Assembly (NCBI GenBank): GCA_039707465.1 | Contig: CM077643.1 | Span: 39,518,605 to 39,582,604, forward strand | DNA length: 64,000 nt | Direction: 5' to 3' | Origin: Rhabdophis nuchalis | Taxonomy: Eukaryota; Chordata; Lepidosauria; Squamata; Natricidae | Part shown: positions 56,358 to 64,000 of the stretch, one piece after another | Position numbering within the stretch: the stretch's first letter is position 1 | How the letters are laid out: each line of letters starts with the position of its first letter | Program-made: the position numbers and the translations under genes | The notes under the pieces: generated by a model | Seen by the model: only the letters and a program-made list of their open reading frames with translations | The model's database searches: none | What the model was told of the DNA's origin: nothing

Positions 56358-58347
56358 TTTTATTTTATTTTTTTATCAATAATTTTTATTGGATTTTGCA
56401 ATTTTTTCCAAAAAGGGAATAGGGTAAGGTGAGATACAAAGAAATTTTGAGAACTTTCAGGTCGGAATCGTCGGCCCCCCCAGGGCCTCTTAATAAAACA
56501 TTGATAATACATTCTCCAATATGCTACAAGGTGGAAGTGAGTGCATACATCCTAAATTCTAAATTCTAAATTCTATGCTGGCAGTCATATACAAACATCC
56601 AGCTAAAAAGTTATATTGAGCTAATAAAAAACAAACAAATTCATTTTTTAGATCTAAGTCTCTTGGCAATTGTATCTTCTTGTGCTCCTTCCTGGCCTCC
56701 AGCGGGCGGGGCCGTGGCCCCCCCTGCCCCTCCTGAATCTTCCCCCAGGATAGAGGAATGTTTTTTAAGAAAGGCTTCCGCCTCAACAACTGTTTTAATC
56801 CTAACTCTTCCTCCTTCCCAGAACACCAACATCCCTTCAGGCATCGCCCACTTAAATCAAATCCCGTGGTCAAACAATTTTTTAGATAAGAAGGAAAACT
56901 TCCTTCTCATCTCTCTAATTTTTTTAGGGATCTGCTTCAAGATAGCGACTTCTTTTTTAAATTAACGGACCACCTCTCTGCGCCTTCAAAATTCCCTCTC
57001 TGGTTGACCTCCTAACAAATTTAATATGTATCTCTCTGGGTACCTCATTTATCCTGGCATATGCAGAATTTATTCTGTAGGCTAGGTCAATATCCCCCCT
57101 GATCTCATCTTTGGGTTTATGCAAATATTCTGCTAAAATTGTACTCATGAGATCAGGAAGACATTCACCATCTTCCTCAGAAACGTTCTGAAATCTTAAA
57201 AAATATGACATCCTTTCAAAATCCATCCTTGACATATGCCCAGTTAATTCTCCAACTTCAGTTTTAACATTTTTAAGTTCTCCCTTTGCCCCAGCCAGCC
57301 CCCCTCCAATTCCTCGGTCTTCTGTGTATTCTCCTTCAGTTGTTTCTGTGTTTCCATAAGTCCCTGTTTGAAATCCTTATTGTCTTGTCTTAAACCTTTA
57401 ATTTCCTGCACCAAGGTTTGTAACACTTCTTCCAAAGCTGTCATTCTTCTTTCCAATCCTGCCAGTTCTGATGTGATAGAAGCCATGGTGAGCTGTTAAA
57501 ATCCGTGCCACTAAAATGGCGTTTTTTGGGTGGGGCTGCTGCAGCAAGTCAGGAGGACAGAGTCCAGGTCAAAGTTGTAAAAAGTTTATAAAACCCCCAA
57601 AGAGAAACAAATTGCAGAATCAATTATTCAAACAAAGAAGGCACTTCAGAGACGGAATCAATCAGTCCAAGAATTTCTTCATTAATAGAGAGAGGCAGTC
57701 CAAATCACAAAGAGACGTTGGTACTTTTCCACAAACAAAAATAGTCATTCAGGAACAAAGGGCAACCATCTTCCACCGCCCAGTCTGAGAGCCAGCAGGA
57801 AAAAGTGAAAAGAGCAATTGTTTCAAGCCAGCCGGACTTAGATACATTGTGTAAAGGCAAGCCGCAAGTTACTTTCACTTGCTTGAAAGAAAAAAGCCGG
57901 ATACAAAATAACTTCCCCGCAACGAGGAGCCATTTCTAACCACCGCTGTTAATCCGAGGGGGGGTTTAGCAAACAAATACCCCCCTCCACAGTTCTTTCA
58001 ATCCAGGCTGCCAGCAAAAAAAATAGTTTTAAAAGCACTCCCTCTCCCTCTCGCCGCCAAAGCCCCGGAAGGCTTCCGATCCGCCTTCAGCTCTCTCCCG
58101 ATCATGAAATGTTACCGTCCTCCGTTGGCGAAGGGAACCAAGCCCCCCACAGCATGACCCCTTTCTCCTAGGCTGAGGACCCGGGCCGCTTCCCAGCTAC
58201 CGCCAGGATAGACCAGCCCAGGCAAGCCAGCCCTACAGAGCCCCCCCCCAAAAAAGGGGTGCCCCGCCCCGTTGGGGGCAGAAAGAGGTACAAAGCGGCG
58301 GACGAACCCCAGAGTTCGTCCGTCGCCGCCAGAAGCGGAACAGGAAG
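56358..58347 (-). mobile_element. ORF1-only L1-type element (HAL1-like), full length with 15-bp TSD
   Basis: Flanked by a perfect TGCAATGAGACTTTA (56343-56357 and 58348-58362), the signature of target-primed insertion. On the minus strand the order is a GC- and CpG-rich 5' UTR of about 860 bp (58347 to 57487) starting CTTCCTGTTCCGCTTCTGG, ORF1 (57486 to 56641), a 283-bp 3' UTR and an A-rich (AAAAT)n tail at 56358-56375. There is no ORF2, endonuclease or RT. Because the 5' end is intact and the TSD exact, this is a complete insertion, not a deletion product of the locus. It would need ORF2 protein from an autonomous L1 in trans. Confidence 0.88.
56641..57486 (-). pseudogene. L1 ORF1 protein (coiled coil, RRM-like, C-terminal domain), two frameshifts and one stop
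   Basis: The ATG at 57484-57486 opens MASITSELAGLERRMTALEE, followed by heptad-rich sequence (VLQTLVQEIKGLRQDNKDF) typical of the ORF1p coiled coil. A one-base slip in a C-run near 57300 moves the frame. The RRM-like domain follows: ERMSYFLRFQNV, then DLMSTILAEYLH, then AYRINSAYARINEVPREIHI and KFVRRSTREGIL. A second slip lies near 56955. The C-terminal domain has ILKQIPKKIREMRRKFSFLS, a TGA in place of an arginine codon near 56864, then FKWAMPEGMLVFWEGGRVRI and a stop at 56641-56643. Nominal length about 280 residues. In L1, ORF1p is a trimeric RNA-binding chaperone. Confidence 0.85.
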
Positions 58348-58362
58348 TGCAATGAGACTTTA

Positions 58363-58789
58363 GACAGAGGCTTGAATAACAATCAGCTAATCTTTGGTCA
58401 AAGTTTAAAAGCATGATGGGCAGTTGTTCCAAACATACCCAAGGATGGAAGAACTACATCCAAGAGAAAGAATGCCTTCTTTATATACTGTTAGAAATGT
58501 TATAAATGTCACTAAAATCCACCAACCCTATTCCTGCAAAAGGATAGAATACTTCCTCTGTTCTCATGATTGACCACTTAGCTTCTCGTGGTGCATCAAA
58601 GATGTCAAGTTTTACAGCTCTTTACAGCTCCATTTCGGGATAAACTCTATGCCCATAGATTGCAGATTGATAAGAGTTCAAATGGCAAGGATCATGTTTT
58701 GATATTTACCAGATATTTTACAGACCCTAATAACAGCGTTACAGGAACTTACTTGCAGGAAACGAAAGGTATATACAGCATGCAAGTAT
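58363..58789. other. No gene seen
   Basis: Nothing recognised apart from a TTTACAGCTC duplication near 58610-58628. Confidence 0.45.
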
Positions 58790-59185
58790 ATATGCATGCT
58801 CCCACAGAAAGGGCCTCCTCAGGGTGCCATTGGCCAGGCAATGCCGGCTGGCGACCCCTAGGGGGAGAGCCTTCTCTGTGGCAGCTCCTGCCCTCTGGAA
58901 TGACCTGCCCCCTGACCTATGGACAATCACAGACCTGTGCCAGTTCCATCGGGCCTTGAAGACCCATTTGTTTTGTGTGGCCGGCCTGGCGTAGTTTTTT
59001 AAATTGTTTTAGTAAGGGTTTTTAACAGGATTTTAGTCAGGCTACCTATTTAATAGATTTGTAACTGTATTTTATGTTTTATATCATTGCCTTTTATTAA
59101 TGCCTGTACACCGCCTTGAGTCCCGGAAGGGAGAAGGGCGGTATAAAAATTTAATAAATAATAATAATAATAATAATAATAATAG
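58790..59185 (+). mobile_element. L2 3' end
   Basis: GCTCCCACAGAAAGGGCCTC, codons for LRVPLARQCRLATPRGRAFS and APALWNDLPPDLWTITDLCQ, then the 3' UTR hairpin and an (AAT)n tail at 59152-59184. Confidence 0.9.
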
Positions 59186-59315
59186 AAATACTTCTTAATC
59201 TTTCTATGGCACTCAGGTTGGTTAGATGTGCATTGTTTTGTCAAGGGGAACATTGTTAAGGATCTCTCCATAGACTTTAACTGCAAAATTCCTGATCACA
59301 TATTAATCAGCTGAT

Positions 59316-59400
59316 CAGGAGGAGAACCTGGTAGCTTAGTGGCTAAAACATCTGCCTAACATGTAATACAGCCCTGGTTCAAATCCCAGTAAGGGTATGG
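59316..59400 (+). mobile_element. tRNA-related SINE head
   Basis: GGTAGCTTAGTGGCTAAAAC (A-box-like), CTGCCTAACATG at the anticodon-loop position, and GGTTCAAATCCC (B box). It resembles a valine tRNA but lacks an intact acceptor stem and runs into SINE-like sequence (GCTGATGAAAGCTAAATAGC), so it is not a tRNA gene. Confidence 0.6.
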
Positions 59401-59452
59401 CTAGCTGATGAAAGCTAAATAGCTTGAAATAGATCTATACTAGTCTCCCTTA

Positions 59453-59478
59453 TTTATTTATTTATCAGCACAAAAACC

Positions 59479-59511
<33 letters not shown>

Positions 59512-59562
59512 AACACACACACACACACACATACATGTTTACGTTTGTGCTGATAAATAATA
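59453..59562. repeat. Inverted repeat around (TC)n and (AC)n
   Basis: TTATCAGCACAAAAACC at 59462-59478 and GTTTGTGCTGATAAATA near 59543-59560 face each other around dinucleotide tracts. Confidence 0.75.
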
Positions 59563-59700
59563 TACTTGTGACACAAGTGTGTGTGTGTTGAGCCCCAATT
59601 AAGGGAGGAAGCATACTGCTTTCCTTTTCTGCCTTTCGGCTCATCACCAGAGACCATCTAGACAGAAAGCCATGAGTTCCATTGTGTACTTTTTTTATAT

Positions 59701-59760
59701 GTGTGTTAGATTTTTGAGCTGATCAATAAATTTATTGATCAGCTCAAAAACCTAACACAC
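59701..59760. repeat. Near-perfect 60-bp palindrome without spacer
   Basis: Arms of 30 bp meet at AATAAA|TTTATT; only one position mismatches (TTAGA against TTAGG). Core TGAGCTGATCAATAAA. Flanked on the right by (AC)n to about 59807 and (TA)n. Confidence 0.92.
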
Positions 59761-59765
59761 ACACA

Positions 59766-59818
<53 letters not shown>

Positions 59819-59819
<1 letters not shown>

Positions 59820-60137
59820 AAGGTGTTCCTTCGAATTTTACTCTGCTACTGGTTGCTGATTATGGGGGGGTGTTTTAAGTTCATTGAGCCAGTACTATCC
59901 AAAGACATTTATGTGGTCATGTGGACACATAGTATCACAGAGCGCTATTACCTTCCTACTGAAGTGGTACCTATTAATCTACTTGCATTTGCATGCTTTG
60001 GAACTGCTAGGTTGGCAGGAGCTGAGACGAGGACAGGAGCTCACCTTGTCATGTGGCCTTCGAGTCTCGAACCTGGGCTTCAAGCTTTCCAGTTAATAAG
60101 TCCAGTGTCTTAAGTACTGAGCCATTGCACCACCATA
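59819..60137 (-). mobile_element. Sauria SINE
   Basis: Reverse orientation: TTCATTGAGCCAGTACTATC, CATGTGGACACATAGTATCA, GAAGTGGTACCTATTAATCT, then the tRNA-like head with GAGTCTCGAACCTGGGCTTC and TGAGCCATTGCACCACCA. More diverged than the copy at 41.8 kb. Confidence 0.82.
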
Positions 60138-60161
60138 CTTATTGTATCCCAATCATATAAC

Positions 60162-60411
60162 CAGTGGTGGGTTCCTACCGGTTCAGACTGGTTTGGCACC
60201 CTGGGTCACTGGAACTGGCAGCGACCCAGGCCTGCCATGCCCCCAAACCAGTTCCCTGGGCAGCACCATTATCGGTGCCATCTTGTTTTTTGGTTCTGCG
60301 TATGCACAGAACAATTTTAATTGCTCTGTGCCTGTGCACGCAGCATGCATCGTGTGCACACAGGCTACACACAAGTGAACTGGCCATAGTGCCTGCTGGA
60401 GCCCACCCTTA
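60162..60411. mobile_element. hAT-like MITE, 250 bp, with 8-bp TSD
   Basis: Starts CAGTGGTGGGTTCCTACCGG, ends TGGAGCCCACCCTTA. CATATAAC at 60154-60161 and 60412-60419 is a perfect duplication. Relative of 49331-49603. Confidence 0.75.
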
Positions 60412-60419
60412 CATATAAC

Positions 60420-61313
60420 CATGTGTACTTGGTAAGTTTGCTCTCTAGGGACTGGCTGTCTTGTATTTCTTTCATAACCTCTACTTGATTTTCAAGCAAG
60501 AATCAGCTACCCATAATAGACAATAAACAGCTCTTAGGATTCCCCCCGTGCAATTGGCAGCTATTCAGCAGAGGATTTTTTTGTTCACTTCTCTTACCTG
60601 AACAAACAACTTTTAAAATCAATCTCATTTTTTAAAATGTCTTCTCTTTGTAGAATTCCACTGCAAAAATCCACTTTCTTCTCCTTGTTTTTCTCTCTAC
60701 AGTAGCTTGCTCCATTGGAATTGTGTGAATCTACAGGTACCATATGAGCTAGCAAAGTTTGAGCCATGGGATTTCTAATCCAAAAATATTTAAAGGCCTT
60801 CATTTAAAGAAAACTATCCCTGGATACAATTTGGTTCTTGTCACTTGATGCTTTAGAGCTTACTGTTCTAAATCGGAGTGAGAATATAATTTTTGTATTC
60901 TTTCCCCTTGAAACTGGAGAAAAAAACCCACATTGTGGATGTCTGGTGATTTTATTGTTGCTTTTTCTGGTGTAATGGTGTCCAGGGGCTGCTAAAATTG
61001 GCTCTAGAGTTCATGTGTGATTGATAGGCTGCAGCTTACTAAGTCCTGCGTTGGAAATCTACTAGCTGCCCCTGTCAAAATCAGCAAGTCATTAATCACT
61101 TTGAAATAATTTTAACAGAAGCTTTTATTATATTATTATTCAGGATCAAGAGAACTATGTGAGGTCCTGCTAATTATATGGGCTGGGTGGGTCTTTCAGC
61201 AGAAAATCTGAGAGCCAGATCTCAAAGAATACTTGAAATAACCTTTATATATATATCTTTATCATCTTTCCCTCTCCCTCTCCCTCCCTCACTCTCTCTC
61301 TCTGTCTATCTAT
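60420..61313. other. No gene seen
   Basis: AT-rich; TATATATATC and (CTCTCC)n near 61244-61305. No element ends. Confidence 0.45.
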
Positions 61314-61315
61314 TA

Positions 61316-61691
61316 CAGGTAGTCCTTGACTTATAACTGAGCCCAAAATTTCCATTGCTAAACAAGACAATTCTTAAATGAGTTTTGTCCTATTTTATGC
61401 CACAGTTGTTAAGTGAATCACTGGAGTTGTTAAATTAGTTAATACAGTTGTTAGGTGAACCTGCCGATCCCATTGACTTTGCTTGGGAGGTTTGCAAAAG
61501 GTGATCACAGGACCCCACAATACTGAAATCACCATAAACCCATGCCATTTGCCAAATATCTGGATTTTGGTCACATTACCACAAGGATGGTGCAGTGGTA
61601 AGGGTAGAAAATGTTCACAAGGCACTGTTGTACATATTGTTGTAACTTCAAACAGTTACTGAACGAATGGTTTTAAGTTGAGGATTACATG
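61316..61691. mobile_element. TA-target MITE, 376 bp
   Basis: Ends CAGGTAGTCCTTGACTTATA and TTTTAAGTTGAGGATTACATG are inverted repeats; TA sits outside both (61314-61315, 61692-61693). Contains GTTGTTAAGTGAATCACTGG and CCCATTGACTTTGC. Broken copies at 22.3-23.6 kb and 41.5 kb. Confidence 0.75.
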
Positions 61692-61698
61692 TACCTTT

Positions 61699-62158
61699 TG
61701 TTGTTGTTGTTGTTGGTTACGAAATCATGTCCGACCCATTGTGACCCACTGTGACCCCATGGACAATGTTCCTCCAGGCCTTCCTGTAGTCTACCATCCT
61801 CTGGAGTCCATTTAAGCTCATGCCAACTGCTTCAATGACTCCATCCAGCCACCTCATTCTCTGCCATCCCCTTCTTCTTTTGCCCTCAGTCTTTCCCAGC
61901 ATGAGGCTCTTCTCCAGTGAGTCCTTCCTTCTCATTAGGTGGCCAAAGTATTTGAGTTTCCTCTTCAGGATCTGGCCTTCTAAAGAGCAGTCAGGCTTGA
62001 TCTCCTCTAGGATCGACAGGTTTGATCGCCTTGCAGTCCAAGAGACTCGTGGGAGTCTTCTCCAGCACCAGAATTCAAAGGCCTCAATTCTTTGGTGCTC
62101 AGCCTTTCTTATGGTCCAACTTTCACAGCCATACATTGCAACTGAGAAAACCATAACC
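61699..62158 (-). mobile_element. BovB (RTE-clade) LINE 3' end with TSD
   Basis: The minus strand encodes, without interruption over about 145 codons, VMVFSVAMYGCESWTIRKAE, RRLPRVSWTARRSNLSILEE, LKYFGHLMRRKDSLEKSLML and RRGWQRMRWLDGVIEAVGMS, the C-terminal part of the BovB RT protein. The 3' end has a (TTG)n stretch at 61699-61713 in plus orientation. TGTACCTTT flanks both sides (61690-61698, 62159-62167). The left TSD copy overlaps the end of the TA-target MITE, so BovB inserted after it. BovB is the LINE whose 3' end is shared by Sauria SINEs. Confidence 0.92.
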
Positions 62159-62167
62159 TGTACCTTT

Positions 62168-62499
62168 ATCTGTTGTAAAATCAATTACATTACTGATTGG
62201 CATAAGAAGAAGCGAAATTGAAAGAAAGATTTCTAAATTTGGCCATTTTACTAAATAGTCTAAAGAGAATTCTTTAAGATAGTCATTTTGTATGATTCTA
62301 CTTCTGAAGCATTACCCAACCGGGATGCTAGTGTTGTTGTCAAGCAAAGACTCTTGGCCTTTGAAAAGTGTTATAAGGACCATCCTTTTACCCTTGTAAA
62401 AGTGGGTCCAAGTTCTAAACAAAGCTTGATTTGTTAATAGGATTAACTAATTAACAGCATTAGGTCCCATTTTTTTGCACAACGATGTAAAAATAACAT
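62168..62499. other. No gene seen
   Basis: AT-rich; nothing recognised. Confidence 0.45.
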
Positions 62500-62882
62500 T
62501 GTCGCAGTTATCAAGCGGACCACGAACAAGAGAGAAGAAGACACCACACCAGTTCTTCGGGGAGGGTGAAGCGCGCAGACAAAAGCCTGCACCCTCTTTT
62601 ATTAACTCAATCAGAAGGCAGGGTTAAGCATAGCATACGTCATGTAAACATTACAACTCATAACCATATATGGCAATACACACAGTAGAAAAGAATCACG
62701 TGTCCTTTGTTGATACTTAACACGTTGCAGAGAGGTGGGAACGTTTCTCCAAGGTGTTAGGTGTCAGAGGGTGTTGACCAGTACTTTTCCATGCCAGCCT
62801 CCTTGTTTATGTTCGACCGGTAAGAACCAGTCTGCACTAACAGAAATGCCTGGCATGTGATGAAGTGTCATAATGCAACACA
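62500..62882 (-). mobile_element. LTR on minus strand with adjacent polypurine tract
   Basis: On the minus strand: polypurine tract AGAAAGGGGGAGT (62895-62883), then TGTGTTGCATTATGACAC (U3 start), a TATATGG near 62661, AATAAAAGAGGG (polyadenylation signal near 62597) and an end AACTGCGACA. The tract next to the TG shows this is the 3' LTR of an element whose interior would lie at higher coordinates. The adjoining 62.9-63.5 kb has no recognisable retroviral gene. Confidence 0.68.
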
Positions 62883-63587
62883 ACTCCCCCTTTCTGTCAT
62901 ATTTAAAATGATAATTCAGCATGTTAAGCACTAAAATTGAAAAGCATAATTAAATCTTATATGACAAAAATTGTAATTCAGAAATCAAAATGATCTTGGA
63001 ATGCTATATTCCAGTAGGTTGGAAGGACAAGAGAGTTTTTCTTTTATACTTACTAAAATAATTAACACGAAATGCTATTCCCCATTGATCTGGAAATAAA
63101 CATGATTTTGTTGAAGAAATGGATAATACATTTTCAAATAAAGTATTTTTATATGTTATTAGAAAAGTAGCAGGTGTATTGCTGTTGTAACAGTGGGGAA
63201 GGGAGAAAGGGAGGGAGGGAGGGAGGGAAGACCATGGTGGTCCTTGAGATACTTATACTGGTCCTAATACTGGTGTCAGGGATGTATGACACCAATTTTA
63301 TCATCTACCATTGGATTCTGCCTGGTCCTAAACCTTGAAGTCCAGATGTAATTGAATTTCTCTTTCTTTGCCACACACAAATCAGTTTACTATTTTGTTT
63401 TATTTCATTTCCATCAATGATATTAGCATGAAAGGCAAAGCATATCAGAGAATTAATGTAAGGAGACATCTATAAGCTTGACCTAGATTTTTGACCCAAA
63501 TAAAGAAATATAAATTCTCCTTCAAGTTTTTCTTGACCTTTCATAATTTCATTGGCCTTTTCCAGTTTTTTTTGTTCTTGTTTTTTT
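62883..63587. other. No gene; possible degraded LTR-element interior
   Basis: AT-rich, stops in all frames. (GGGA)n near 63201-63228. A retroviral interior cannot be shown. Confidence 0.35.
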
Positions 63588-63722
63588 TTGGCAGCAGCAT
63601 GAACTAGGGCAGAGAGCCTGGCCCAAAGTCACCCAGCTGGCGTTGTGCCTAAGGTAAGACTAGAATTACAATCTCCTGGTTTCTACTTTGAGACCTTAAC
63701 TGCTACACTGACTCTCTTATAA
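63588..63722 (-). mobile_element. tRNA-derived SINE, second family, partial
   Basis: GGCCCAAAGTCACCCAGCTG, TGCCTAAGGTAAGACTAGAA and the tRNA-like head CTTAACTGCTACACTGACTC in reverse orientation. Relative of 50280-50497. Confidence 0.62.
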
Positions 63723-63942
63723 TGAGCATAAAGTACTTGTGAAATTATCAATAATGCATGTAAAATAAATGGTTTTGATGAAAGAGTGGGATGCAAGGAA
63801 AAAACAGATATATCTATATATCTATATGTATGTATCTGTATCTGTATCTTATCGGTATTGGTATTGGTATCTATCTATACATTCATATTATATATATACA
63901 GAAACAGGATATATATGTGTGTGCGTGTGTGTGTGTGTCTGT

Positions 63943-63984
<42 letters not shown>

Positions 63985-64000
63985 TTCCTGCTGCTGTGGA
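63723..64000. repeat. Microsatellite-rich right edge
   Basis: (TATC/TGTA)-type runs 63810-63890, (TG)n 63918-63936 and (AC)n 63946-63980. No gene. Confidence 0.8.

Noticed and set aside
59316..59400. Valine tRNA gene
   Set aside because: A- and B-box-like parts are present but the acceptor stem is not intact and the sequence continues into SINE body.
61820..62221. Plus-strand 133-codon frame
   Set aside because: Antisense of the BovB reading frame, which has the recognisable protein motifs.
62896..63587. Retroviral envelope or other internal region next to the LTR
   Set aside because: Expected from the polypurine tract, but no frame or motif is visible, so it is not annotated as such.

Overview
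This window looks like vertebrate, almost certainly squamate reptile and most likely snake, non-coding DNA. I found no exon of a host protein gene, no functional RNA gene and no CRISPR array. The lineage call rests on the repeats: CR1 LINEs ending in (ATTCT)n or (TATTG)n tails, many L2 LINEs ending in (AAT)n tails, a BovB (RTE) LINE, an R4-like LINE, Sauria-type SINEs and other tRNA-derived SINEs, squamate-type L1s, hAT and TA-target MITEs, Helitrons and solo LTRs. CR1 copies that seed AATAG microsatellites, together with BovB and Sauria SINEs, are established features of snake genomes. Every long open frame is retroelement sequence or a simple or tandem repeat.

Layout. 0-10 kb: a near-complete 3' part of an L2 with an RT frame, a 662-bp hAT-type element with a perfect target-site duplication (TSD), CR1 pieces, a TA-target element carrying a CTAC-rich minisatellite, an LTR split by a CR1, a decayed R4-like LINE and a 260-bp palindrome. 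10.8-13.3 kb: a 2.4-kb minisatellite of 29- and 35-bp units with 302-bp higher-order repeats. 14-24 kb: three minus-strand CR1s, a three-layer nest at 17.4-18.2 kb, two hAT MITEs sharing one target site at 19.2-19.5 kb, an LTR, and two L2s inserted into MITEs. 25-33 kb: an old L2 broken by an LTR and a MITE, an LTR split by a Helitron, an L1 ORF2 3' end with its TSD, and two more Helitrons. 34-45 kb: SINEs, a well-preserved minus-strand L2, a fragment of another LINE RT, an intact solo LTR and a GC-rich foldback element. 46-53 kb: the longest CR1, further CR1, L2, SINE and hAT copies. 53.8-58.4 kb: two copies of an L1-type element that carries ORF1 only, each flanked by its own TSD. 59-64 kb: L2, SINEs, palindromes, a TA-target MITE abutted by a BovB LINE, and an LTR with an adjoining polypurine tract.

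The elements do not form a pathway; what they record is insertion order. The most interesting items are the ORF1-only L1 lineage (comparable to mammalian HAL1), three Helitrons inserted between A and T (one with its empty site visible in a related LTR), the higher-order minisatellite, and a pair of hAT insertions at the same 8-bp target. Family names come from recognised protein motifs and terminal structures; no database search was run, and edges without a TSD are good to roughly 10-30 bp.
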